In this document: piece after piece, positions 20,558 to 31,500 of the stretch
How the letters are laid out: each line of letters begins with the position of its first letter
How positions within the stretch are numbered: position 1 is the first letter of the stretch
Source of the DNA: Auxenochlorella pyrenoidosa
Lineage: Eukaryota > Chlorophyta > Trebouxiophyceae > Chlorellales > Chlorellaceae
Length of the DNA: 33,161 nucleotides
Direction: 5' to 3'
NCBI GenBank assembly: GCA_001430745.1
Contig: KQ482042.1
Coordinates: 2,264,273 to 2,297,433, forward strand
The notes under the pieces: model-generated
Databases searched by the model: none
Seen by the model: the letters and a program-made list of their open reading frames with translations, nothing else
What the model was told of the DNA's origin: nothing
Program-made: the position numbers and the translations under genes

Positions 20558-21408
20558 GCTGGTGCCGGACGAAGTGGACGGGGCCTTGTGGGGAAGCCTG
20601 CTTCCCTTTCGGAGGTGTTTGGCTGACTGCTACTCCTTCCAGAGTGCAGGCAGTTAGGAAAGCGAGAAAGGCGGGTGTCGAGTGTTTACGTCAAGGGCAC
20701 AGCGAGCACTGCAAGAAGGTAGCGTCAGGGATGTAGGCTTCAGTCAAATCCATAACAATAGGCATTGAATGGCGTTGGAAAGGGTGTCAGAGAGGCCCTC
20801 TCCGACGCTGCCGCCGAGCCAAGGCAAATGCTGCGGTGCTGGCACCAGCATGTGTACCATCATCAAGCCCTTTCTTGAGGAAACCCTCACTGCAACACTG
20901 CACACAGGCATGCCCAGCTGACATGACATAGCTATCAACTCGTTCTATGGGCAGCAATAGGGGGCTGCCAACACAGTCTGGCACATCACTCTGCGGGCGC
21001 CCGCTGGTCTCCCACCTCGCCATGGCTGTTCATATGCTTTGCCACAGCAGCAATCCTTGCTAGGTTACACTACAGCATCAAAAATACTATGTGTGGCGAG
21101 CAACGTGACTACTTGGATCTGCGATTTGGCGCATCAACAGATGATGTGACCAGGGAACCCTTGATGGTAGGAAAGAGACCATTCACCACTTGTGCGCTAT
21201 AATAAGGCGAAAACCCAGAGAGTGCAGGAGGCGCGAGCGCCATCAATGGCTGCTATCATACTGTGCTACAAGATCCTGCAGGCTAGGCCGGCTCGAGCCC
21301 CGGTCAGCCAACAGGCCACGTGCTGCGCAAGGCTGTCACCTCACCAGGCATGCCAGGTGCCTGTAGGCTGTCCGCCTCCAGGCACCAGCCAGGCCTCCTC
21401 CTCGTTCC
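20558..21408. other. Intergenic: promoter of the Gln/Ala-rich gene and 3' UTR of the LRR gene
   Basis: About 850 nt between tandem minus-strand genes. It is less GC-rich than its surroundings, especially 20740-21230. It holds a TGTAA at 21065-21069 (minus). No gene seen. Confidence 0.5.
21065..21069 (-). terminator. TGTAA poly(A) signal for the LRR gene
   Basis: Minus-strand TGTAA about 340 nt downstream of the LRR gene stop codon at 21409. Confidence 0.6.
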
Positions 21409-24087
21409 CTACACGTCGTCCTCGCTCCAGTCATCGTCGGCTTCGACGAGCGACGGCGGCGGCTTCGACACGACATCCCACTCATCCTCCGTCTCTTGCG
21501 ACTCCAGGTAGTCGTAGCAGTTGGCAAAAACTGCGATGCGCACGCCTGGCAGGCTGCACCTCACTTCCTGCTCAACAGCCAATGCCGCGCGCTCTGCCGC
21601 ACTGTCGCTGCTGGTTGGTGGGCGGCTTGCTGCCTCCGCTGCTGCAGCGCCGGCTGTGCCTGTCCCCAAGGCGCCATCTGCCCACTCGACCCCTCTGGTG
21701 CTGAAGCACAGGATGCGCAGCTTTGGCAGCGCCGCCAGGCTTGCAAGCGCAGCGCGTGCCGCCGCGCCTGGCACCTGGCGCCTGCCTGCAAGCAGCACCA
21801 GCTCGCGCAGCTCTGAGGCGCCTAGGAGCGCAGCGCCTGCCACCTCGGCTGTCACGCCGAGCTGCTCCCACGACGCTTGCAGCGAGGTGAGCTGCCCCTG
21901 CCATGGTCCCGGGGCCAGCGGCAACGCGGATGCGCTGCTGGTGTCGAGCCGTTGCAGGCCGTTGAGCGCGTCCAGGGCGCAGACAAAGCCGGAGGCTGGC
22001 TCGGGGCTGATGGCATGGGCTGCCACGCCCAGCCGCAGCAGGGTGAGACCCGTCAGAGAGCTGAGGGGGCCCAGGGCATCTGGACGAGGGAACAGCAGGC
22101 CGCAGCAAGGGTTCAAGACCTGTCTGGCTCAGGCAGAGCCCAGCAGAGCGCGCAGCCTGACCAGAAGCGCATGCTGTGCGCTGCACTGTTTTGAAGGGGT
22201 GGGCAAGCTATATGTGGCTGGACATGACGTCTGCAAAACAACAGGGGCTGAGAAGCAGTCTAGACGAACGCACCTGGAGTGGGCGCTATCCCAGTGGTGA
22301 GGTAGAGGCGCAGCTCTCTCAGGCCAGCCAGGGAGGCCAGCTCGCTGGGGCAGCCCCGCAAGTCGCCAGACAGGGACAGCGATGTCACCTGCAGGCAGGC
22401 AGGTGAGTCGTGGCGCGGCACGAAGCACTGAGCTGGGGAGCCTTGCGCAGCAAGAAAGTCCAAGTGCAAACTTGCTCTCCTTCTTGCCTGGCCGCCCGCC
22501 CCCTCCCCCCCGCCGGCCCCCCCTTCACACCCACCCACCACCCACCCACCGGCAGCCCCCCTCTGGCCATCCTCCCTCCCCTTCCAGCCATCGCCCTTGC
22601 CCACCTCTCCCTTGCAACCCCAGGCTCCCCCGCTCCCTAGCCTCACCTGCGTTCAGCTGCGCCAGCAGAGCCAGCGACATCTCCCCCGCCTCTCCGACCG
22701 CAGCACCGCCGCCTGGCCAGTTGCCCTCGTCATCAGAGTCTACCAGCAGCGGCAGCCTAGGCAGCTCGCCGCCATCTGAAGAGGAATCATCATCCCCGCT
22801 CTCCCCCAGGGCAAGGCCAGGAGGCCCATCGTCCTCTGAAGAAGAATCATCATCGCTGCTCTCCAGTGCGTCCAGGGCAGGCGGCCCGCCGCCCTCTGAA
22901 GAGGAATCATCATCGCCGCTCTCCAGTGCGCCCAGGGCAGGGGGCCCGCCGCCCTCGGCAGCGGCGCCCTCATCGTCGTCATCGGAGTCAGCCAGCGCGG
23001 GCATCTGCACCTCCTCCTCCCCTTCCTCTGCCATCAGCCCAGGGATGCCATGCTGGTGCTGCTGCTCCACGGCAAAGAGCACCCCCGGGTTCAGAGGGCC
23101 CCCCCAGGCTTCGCCAAGCCCTCCCTGCCCCAGCCAGTTGATGGCTACCAGGTATGGGGGGCGCACGTCCGCAAGGCCGAGGCTGAGCTTGCGCAGGCGG
23201 GACAGGGAGGGCAGCTAGGTGGGCACCGCCCGGGCGCACGACAGGCTCAGACTCTGCAGCGCCTGCAGGGGTGGGGGCTCGTTGCGGGGCCACTCAAAGG
23301 GAGATGCAGGCATGCAGGGGGGGTCTGTGCATGCTGCTGGAGAGTTGACCTCTTCTGATCGACGAATGAGGTGGTGGTCACCTCGGCAAGGCACCCCAGT
23401 GGCCCGCCTCACCTGCAGCCGGCTGCAGTCCAGCCCCTCAGCATCGTAGTCGAGTGTGCAGTCGGGCCGCAGCCGCAGGCGGGAGAGCTTGGGCATGCCG
23501 CGTGCCGCCGCCACCGTCTCTGCCGCCGCCAGGCCCCCCAGCAGCTCCAGCTCCCTGAGCTCGGAGCCCCCTGCCGCATGGTCGCCCAGCAGCCCGGCGA
23601 TGCGCGCCAGGGTGGCGGGCTGCAGGCCGGCTGCGGGCCAGCCCAGCTGCAGCATGTGCAGGCTGCCGCCGTGGCCGCCAAGCACTGCCTCGAGGGCCGC
23701 CACCAGGGCCGCCTGCGCCGCACCGTCGAGGTCTTCCGTGCCGCTGCCAGTCTGTCGTGCACGGGTGGCAAACCCGCTGGGGCTGCGCAGGTCGAGCTGC
23801 AAGCGCCGCAGGGAGCCGGGGCGCCAGCGGGCTGCGGCCTGGGCCAGCCAGCGCAGCCACTCTGCCAGCGAAGGGGCCGCGGCCTTGGAGCCTTTCGGCA
23901 GGAGATCCAGCTGGTTGCAATAGTTTGGGGCAGCCAGCTCGGAGAAGAGCTCGCTCTCCTGGCCTCGCCAGCCCTTGCACACGGCCAGGGCGGAGCACCT
24001 GTGAAGCGAGCGGCGGGAACGGCGGGAGCGTGAATGAGGGTTGTAACGAGGCGGGTGGCGACCCTTGATCCGGGCCCACCTTCGCAT
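21409..24087 (-). CDS. Leucine-rich repeat protein, possibly F-box type, with acidic insert (5' end uncertain)
   Basis: Exons seen: 23998-23413, then one starting at 23262 or 23214 and ending at 22647, then about 22432 (or 22388) to 22274, then 22079-21409 (TAG). The first exon begins CSALAVCKGWRGQESELF, which resembles the second half of an F-box, so the gene may begin further left in transcript sense. The nearest in-frame ATG is 24087, giving a tiny coding exon 24087-24080. LRR-like strands include SLRRLQLDL, SELRELELLGGL, KLSRLRLRP, SRLRKLSLGL, VTSLSLSGDL, GLRELRLYL, LTGLTLLRLG, SELRELVLLAG and PKLRILCFS. Between LRRs lies an acidic repeat insert (22741-22980), and the C-terminus is acidic (DDWSEDDV). 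With the 23262 start an in-frame TAG occurs at 23217-23215; starting at 23214 removes it. LRRs bind proteins, and with an F-box it would recruit SCF ligase substrates. That role is inferred. Confidence 0.65.
22741..22980 (-). repeat. 60-bp coding tandem repeat (about 4 units), acidic Ser/Asp/Glu
   Basis: Four imperfect 60-nt units in perfect register encode 20-residue repeats of the type SGDDDSSSEGGGPPALxALE. The outer units are more diverged. The SSSE and SDDD runs match the acidic context favoured by casein kinase 2 (known preference; its use here is inferred). The exact 60-nt period, with no frameshift, shows expansion under coding constraint. Confidence 0.88.
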
Positions 24088-24106
24088 GACTGCCCGTTTT
24101 GTTGCC

Positions 24107-24571
24107 TTAGCGCGGGCCTGGGGCTGCCAGGAAGGAGGGCGCGCGCTTGGAGCTTTTCTTCTTGGCTTCCTCAGCTGCGTTCAAGCTGCCAGGTGCAGGA
24201 GCAGTGGCACTGGAGGCCTCGTGTGTGGGGTCGGGTTGATGTGATGGAGGACCCGCCGTGCCTGCTGCCATGGCAGCGGGGAATGCAAGTTGCATTGCAA
24301 TGCCTGCATCCCAGCCCTGGCCCGAGCCCTTGGAATCGCTCAGTTCACACGTTGAATTGCCCAAAGGATGGACAGCGGGAGGAAACATGCTGATCGGCAC
24401 GGTGATGAGAGCCATGCAGTGCCTGCATGCCTGCCGGAACCTGCCGTGGCGCAGGACCTGCTGGCCCATCCAGCGTATCACCGCTCTGCATATCAAATGC
24501 ATGACTGCCATGCCACCGCCGGGCCGCACTCGAGGTACTGGGCCGCCAGCAGGGGGAGGTAATCTACACAT
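24107..24571 (-). CDS. Possible small ORF or upstream exon, unknown
   Basis: An open frame of 154 codons runs from ATG at 24571 to TAA at 24109-24107, ending only 20 nt before the ATG at 24087 of the LRR gene. The last third (Ala/Ser/Pro-rich, then NAAEEAKKKSSKRAPSF) looks protein-like. The first half (Cys/Arg/Met-rich) does not. It lies 120 nt downstream of a TATA-like motif. It could be an upstream ORF, a separate small gene, or part of an unresolved first exon of the LRR gene, but its frame does not join the LRR exon by any splice I can find. Treat it as a candidate only. Confidence 0.2.
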   Translation of the reverse strand: MCRLPPPAGGPVPRVRPGGGMAVMHLICRAVIRWMGQQVLRHGRFRQACRHCMALITVPISMFPPAVHPLGNSTCELSDSKGSGQGWDAGIAMQLAFPAAMAAGTAGPPSHQPDPTHEASSATAPAPGSLNAAEEAKKKSSKRAPSFLAAPGPR

Positions 24572-25508
24572 CCTGGCCGCTTAACTGCCGCTTGCTGAGC
24601 AGGCAAGTGCCCTGAGGTAGGTGCCCGCCGCCTTCCAGTACCCCGCTTGGATGGTGCACCTGCGTGATAGGAGGGCGTGGCAATGCAGTTATTAGCATTT
24701 ATATAGAAAGAACAGCCCTGTACCGCCGTTGCTGCAGCCGGTAGCATGCCTACATTGGTGCACTTGCAGCGTGGATAAGCTGTGCACGCAGCTCCTCGGA
24801 CGGGTGCAGCTGCCGCTGCCGCTGCTCCTACCCTTGCATTGAGGCTGGATCACAGCTGTAACAGCTATGGAGAGCATCAGGCTTTGTAAAACCTCCCGCG
24901 GAGCTGCATAGAAGAAGCGAATGATCAAGACCTCCTGTAGGCAAAGTGCACCTGCAGGAAAGCGCCGAACCGCAGCTCTGCTTGGCAGCGGAACTGCTGA
25001 CGGCACCGATGTCATGTGTCACACAGCCCTGGCCTTGGAAGTCTATGCACAGCCTTGGAACATCTGGGCCGTCAGCACGAGTTTTATACAGGTGGCGGCA
25101 CATTCTTCAACGGCCAGTAATGAGCAAGGCCGACGCTTGTGGCTGCCAGCACTGCGCCCCGCGGTCCCGGGCGCTGACAATGCTGCTCTCAGACATTCGG
25201 AGTGTCGGCACAAAACTCCCTAGTCCTCTACGGGACTCTGAGATTGAAATTTCGGTCTTAGAGCCTAGGAAGGTGGCTGTCGTCCTCACCCCGAGCAGCA
25301 CACAGCACCACCTGCCCTTTCCCCTGCTTGTGGCCCCTGGTCTTCTCAGGCAGGCCATCAGCCTGCTCCCTCTTTGCTGCCACCCTCGCTCTGCCTTAGA
25401 AAGAGCCGGGTGGGGGCACGCAGCCCCTCTCCACAACCGAGACCTGGCGTCTGCGGCCCTTGGTGCCTTGCTGCCTGAGCGGCAGCCAGTTGCCAGGATT
25501 TGGCAGGG
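24572..25508. other. Divergent intergenic region, unresolved
   Basis: This lies between minus-strand (LRR/small ORF) and plus-strand (PPR) starts. Several open frames of 60-180 codons cross it on both strands, but none shows a recognisable motif. It should contain the promoter of the PPR gene and probably the 5' exon(s) of the LRR gene. TGTAA motifs on + at 24856-24860 and 24885-24889 have no plus-strand gene that I can place before them. Confidence 0.4.
24697..24705 (-). promoter_or_regulatory. TATA-like box (TATATAAAT) on minus
   Basis: A TATA-box match on the minus strand in a local A/T-rich patch. It lies about 600 nt upstream of the first LRR-gene ATG and 126 nt upstream of the small ORF at 24571. 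It may drive the LRR gene or the small ORF. Confidence 0.35.
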
Positions 25509-28500
25509 ATGGCGGCTGTGGCCTATCACGCCAGGGGCGGCACCCCGCGGGCCCAGTCGCTGGGCAGCGAGTGGAGCTCGGCCCCTTCCCTGCCTTTGAG
25601 CCGGTGAGGTTGCTTGCTGCGGATTGAGGCGGGGCGGATATGCCAAGGGCATCGCCGCCGTAGCGGCGGCACCGCCGACGGCGAGGCGGGCGAGGCGGCC
25701 AGGTGGCCGCCGGAACAGTTTGCCGGCGCTCCCTCCTTTGCCTCCTTGTTGAATTATTTGGCCTTCTATGAAAGCTCCTCACGCAGCGCCGGATCTGCTG
25801 TGGACATGCGGCAGCTGACTGCCTCGCTGCTCGAGGCGCGGGAGGGCACCGGGGAGGTGCGGGCCTGTCTCCTGCGCGCCGCCTTCAAGCCACGCCTGCC
25901 AGGCAAGTTGTTCTGGACGGGATTGAGCAGCCAAATTGTATTTGAGGGGCTGGGGGACTGTTATAGACACTGTGAAGTGCCCAACTGCGCGTCTGGCTGT
26001 GCGTTGGTTCAGGTGCCTGCTCGCCTCCCACCCTCCCTACTTCCTGCCAGCTTGTCGCTCCTACGCAGCCTCCCCGCCCTTTCCCCTGTCCTCTCCCACC
26101 AGGCCTGACCAAGCTGGTCAGCAAGCTGAGCAAGGAAGGTGCCTGGCGCAAGGCACTTGAAGTGTTTGAGGCGGTTGAGGAGATGGGGTGAGTGGAGGGG
26201 GCAAGCCTGTGGGAGGCACGCTGCGCACCCGTGGGGAAACCGTCAGCCCAGCCTGTGGCCTGAAACCTCTGCCGCCGCCACCGCAACTGCACATTCCTTG
26301 ATTTCTTGCATGCTCTGTCCCAGCGTGCAGGCTGGCGCCCGACACCGCGCTCACGAACTCGGCAATCAGCGCCTGTGACAAGGGGGGCCGCTGGCAAAAG
26401 GCTAGCCTGCACGGGTGGCCTACTCTGCTGCTGCCCTCTGAGCCCGGCCCGTTGCCGCACCTTTGTGTGTATGTGATGACTTCCTGACCTCTCCACCTCT
26501 TCCTCAACCCCGGCCCCCGCAGGCGTTGGAGATCTTTGAGAGCATGGAGCGCCAGCGCCCGCCGCTGCCCCGCGACGCCATCACCTACTCCGCCACCATC
26601 TCTGCCCTGGCCAAGGGGAAGATGTGGCACGCAGCGCTGCAGGTCTTCGACCACATGCAGGCAGGTCCCTAGCTGGGAGTGGGATTGGCGGGGGCGCTGC
26701 GAGCTGGCCTGGCGCAGGTGCTCTTCACCGGCACCCTAGAAGCCCTGTTGGTGTGCCAAGCTGGTGCTCAGTCCTTGCTGCGCTTTGCCCCACCTGATGC
26801 AAACAACCTTCCCCCACCCCGCAGGCCCACGGCGTTGAGGCGGATGTTGTGACCTGCTGCTCCCTGATCAACGCACTGGAGCGGGGCGGCCAGTGGCAGC
26901 TGGCCGAGAAGCTGTTTCTCCAGATGTGCACCGTGCAGGTGGGGCGCGCCCGGGGGAGAGGTGCGGCTCGCTCCACCGCGGTCACCAGAGCAGGCAGGCA
27001 GACGCCTTGTGCACATGTTAGAGAGAAAGAAGGGTTCTTGAGTGGTGGCCCTGCTAATCTGAGTGTTCTCTTTGTCTTTGACCGCCACCCGCTGCTTCCT
27101 CCACTCCCCTCGCAGGAGGACGACCTGGCCGGCACAGAGGAGCCGCTGCCCGCCCTGCTGGCCAGCGCAGCCGCCTCCCCCGCCAGCGCCAAGATGCTGC
27201 GCTCCCAGATCTCGCCCTCCTCCGTGCTGGACGCCCTGCAGTCGCCCCCGCGCGGCGCAGGCGGCCTGGTGAGGCGACCCGCGCACACGAGTTGCGCGCG
27301 CGACAGCTTGTCGCGAAGTGTGAGCACGCATCAAGCAGGACATGCCTAGGGGCTGGCCTGCTGGCGATTATGTGTCTTCCCCAAAACAGTGGCAGCGCGT
27401 AAGGCTCTCCCCCCCCTGCCCTCTCTCCTTCCCACAGATGAGCATCGCCGAGTCGCCCCGCCATCCAGATGTCACAGGCTGCATGTTTGACTTGAACAGC
27501 CCCTCGCTGGCCAGGCGCGATGTGCTGGGCTCGACCCCGCAGCCCCAACAGCTCGATGCTCTGGGCGGCATGTCATCGACCCAGAATGGCCTTGCCCAAG
27601 GTGTGTGTGTGTTTGTTGGAAAAGCGAGTGCCAAGTTACACTTGGCGCCCCTGCAATGGCACCCTAAAGAACTTTGACTCACCTGCCTGCTTAACAGGGT
27701 GTCTGGTGTGCGTTTACGCCTGCGCCCCTGCTGCAGCGGCCATGGAAGGCCTGGCCGGCCGCTTCAGCGCCGCCATGGCCATCACCCCGAGCGGTGGCCC
27801 TGAGCAGCATGGCCCCAGCGGCGGAGGTGCCTCGCCTGGGCCCGCCACGCCCCTGGGCCTTGAGCGCAACGGCTCGTCGGATGATGGAGCCATCGGCAGG
27901 CAGCCCAACCCATTTGCTGCTGCTTCCAAGCTCATCTCCGGCCTGCGCAAGAGCTCTCCCAGCGGTGCGCAGGCTGAGAGTGCAGGGGAGCTGTGCTTTT
28001 GGCAAAGCCACCGTGGCTTGTGCTTGGCTGCTGGTTTCATGCCCAGGTGGCAGCCCCCATCAAACCATCCAGACCCTGCGTCTGCATCCTGACCACCTTT
28101 TCTCTACTCAACTGCAGGCAGCGTGACTTCCCTCCAGATCCAGGAAAATCAGCAGGCGGCGTATGGTTGGGGTGAGCAGCAGCAGCAGGGTGCAGGCATG
28201 AGCACAGCGAGGTGCCGCACCAACCCGGACCTGCCCAGGCACCTAGTCTGGGCATAGTATCCCTGGTGGTGTGAGGCGGACACCCTCCGACCCCTGCCCC
28301 CCTTCCTCTGCCTCTGCAGCTGCCCGTGCAGGCAGCACAGAGTCCCTGCCAACCCCTCCCCCCGGCCTCGCCCGAACCAGCAGCGGCGTCTCGCCCCCCA
28401 GCGCCTCCCCCCAGCCCCCCTGCTCCACCACCAGCCTGGCCCGCACCCACAGCCTCAAGCGGGAGCTGGGCATCCCGCAGCTGGAGGCGGCGCAGAGCCT

Positions 28501-31500
28501 GCGCAGGGCCATGTCCTGCTACCCAGAGCTGGCGGGCGGTGCAGCCGGCGAAGGCACGGGTGCGTTTGGTGGCAGCCGCGGCTACCACAGCTGCGTGTCG
28601 CGTCCTGCACGCATTGCATCGCCGCCAGGGGGCAGCCAAGGGGCGTGATTGGCCTGCAGATGCCACCTGGCACTGCTCGCTGCCCCGCCCAATGCCCAAC
28701 CCCCACCCACTCTTCCTCCCAGGCCTGGCCACCCTCTTCAACTTCTCCCACGCCGCGCGCGTCACCCCCAACCGCGTCTGCTGCAACGCCCTGCTGGCCG
28801 CCTATGCGCGCGCCAAGCCGCCTCAGTACCAGCGGGTGGGTGGGCGCGCGGCCTGGGGGGAGGGCGGATTGAGGGGGTGAGGGGCCGCTGAAAGACCTGG
28901 CCGGCGTTCCTCGTGGCCCGGGGCCCAACGCTGGGCCGCATGCACGCATGATTGTCTGCGCCGGGTGCAACCAGCAAGCATCCTGTCATGTACACACCCA
29001 ACGCTGGGCCTACGCCTCACGGGCCCTTCCCCTTCGCCCGCCTCCCGCCAGGCGCTGCACTTGCTCGCTGCCATGTGGGACGGCGGGCCCACCCTGGTGC
29101 CAGACGCCGTCTCCTACAACACCGCCATCAAGGCCTGCGCCAACGCCTTCCAAGTGGGCAAGGCGCTCGAGGTGTCGCGCAAGATGGTCCGCAGGTGTGT
29201 GTGCTGGGGCAAGGGGGAGGGAGATCCGGCGAGGATTGCGGCGCCGCACGCCGGCCGGTCCAAGGCATGGCTTTGAGCGGCCCGGCCAGGCGCTCGGCTG
29301 TGCAAGTTGCTGCCTGCTCATCCCCAGGGGGTCTTTCTTAAACTCAAGCCTCCTTCTTGCTCGCCCCTCCCCCGGTGCATCTCTCGTGCAGGGGCGTCAA
29401 GCCCAGCGTCACCTCCTTCAACAGCCTGATCACCGCCGCCTCTGACGGCGGCTCCTACGACGCCCTGCTCGAGGTGGGGCAGCCCCCCGCCGCTGCCGCC
29501 GGTCAGGCATGCCATGGACATTCTTACACCTCCGTGCGCCGTCCGTCCATTCTGCGAGCACCACTCCCTGCTGCCCTGCCCACCTGACGTCAGCCGCCCG
29601 GCATGCACGGCCCTCACCACCACCTGCCCCCGCCCCCCCACCCCCACCCCACCCCCCCACCCCCAGGTGGGGCGCTGCCTGGCGGATGCCGACCCCGAGG
29701 TGCAGGCCTGCGTGATGAACACCTACGTGGCGGGGCTAGTCAAGGTGGGGGCCCGCCCAGCTGGCCGGGTGGCCTTGAGACTGCGGCAGCAGAGCAGGCA
29801 GGCAGTGAACACCGGTTGGCGCCTTTCACTGCAGGCGATCTAGCACAAACTGCTGCACTGGCCACCCATGACCCTCCAACCTCCACTCTCAAAGCCCCTC
29901 CTCTTTCCAGGTCGGCCACTGGGATGAGGCGCTGGTGCGCTTTCGCGAGATGCTGAGCCCCGGCAGCCCCACTCGCCCCACCGCCTCCACCTTCAACACC
30001 ATGATGAGCATGTTCATGCGGAAGGGGCGCTGCGACCAGGTGGGCTGGCCGGGGCGCGCAAGGGGTAGGGAGCGCTGGCCGCTGCATTCAAAGAGCTTTC
30101 TACGACCGCTCGAGTCGCGGGGCAGCGGTCAAAAGACGCCAGGCGGCTTGAGTTTGCCGGGGCATCGAAACCAGGCCTGGCCTCAAGCCCGCGCCCACCC
30201 AGTGCCCACTTCCTGCTGCCACCCCGCAGGTCCGCTCCGTGTTTGACGACATGCTGGCCACTGGTAAGCGGGCAGGGGCCTCCAGGCAGGGTAGCCGCCG
30301 AAACTGGATCAGCTGCTCCATGGGCATGCGGCGCTTCTGTGCCTCCCTCAATCCTGCTCCTCGTGCTCTACAGTAACCCTCTCCTCCCCGCCTACTGCAC
30401 GCGTCCTCGCGCACAGGCCTGGTCCCCTCCATCGTCTCCTACAACACCCTGCTGGCCTCCTACGCCTCCCTGGGCGCCTGGCGCGAGGCCCTGGACGCCC
30501 TCACCCACGTGCTGGCGGCCCAGGCCGAGGGGGTCAACCCCAACACCAGTGAGCAAGGGCCAAGGACCCACGCAGCTGGTGGCCTGCATGCATGGGGCAT
30601 GGCATGGTGGTGCCACCGACCACTGCGCTGATCATGCCGAGAGGATAAGCGCTTCTCAATACGCAGCTGGCCGCCCCTTTGCTGCCCATGCAGCCACCTT
30701 CAACACGTGCCTGGCGGCGGTGGCCAAGGGCGCGGGCGGCATCCCGCCACACCAGCGCTCGTTCGTCGCCTCGCGCGCCCTGCAGGCAAGGCACGCGCCG
30801 CTCTGCACCTAGGCGTGCTGCAGTGCATCTGCGTGCCATTAGAAGAGGCAGAGCACAGCAGCTGTTGAAGCATGCTGCCCCTCCCCGGCTCCAGCTCACC
30901 TTGTCCCCACCCCTGTGCCACCCCGGCAGGTGTTCCACCAGCTGCGCGCCACCCCCGGCTGCTCGGCCGACGCCGCCACCTACTCCTCGCTGGCCCGCAT
31001 CCTGGACGCCTGCGAGCAGTGCCCGCAGGTGGGTGGCGGCAGGGGGAGGGGGAGGGGGGGTAAGCATGGTTCCAGGTGCATCAGTCTGCGTCGTCTTCCT
31101 GCACTGCCGTCGAAGGCCTTCCTCCCTCTAATAAGCAGGGCAGCGACCTCCAGGCTCACTACCTGCCACTTCCCTGACCCCACTCCCGCCACCACCCCTC
31201 CCACAGGTGGTGGCCCTGCATGACGTGATGATTGCTGCGGGGCACACTCCAGATGCCCCCGCCGCCCGCCTGGTCCTGGGCTCTGCTCTCAAGGCCGGGC
31301 AGATGCAAAAGGCCTTTGCTCTGGCACAGTCACTGCAGGCAAGCTGGGAGGCAGCGTGCCGCAAGGTGGCGTGCCACTGAGGCCCGGCGACGCGGCAGCC
31401 CAGCGCTGCCTTCACTCCCCAGCCCTCGCCATCTGTCCTTCCACCAACCTGTGTCAGCCTGCTACAAGCCTGTCCACCCTGTTGCCTTTTCACCGCCAAA

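Noticed and set aside
23176..23229. Tiny intron (about 39 nt) from GTGCCC to GCAAG that would remove the LRR TAG
   Set aside because: Too short for spliceosomal removal in this genome and unnecessary given the TAG acceptor option.
24692..25103. Minus-strand frames including APREVLQSLML, reminiscent of an F-box start
   Set aside because: The match to LPxEVLxxIL is weak, the following residues do not fit, and no phase-compatible junction reaches the LRR exon.
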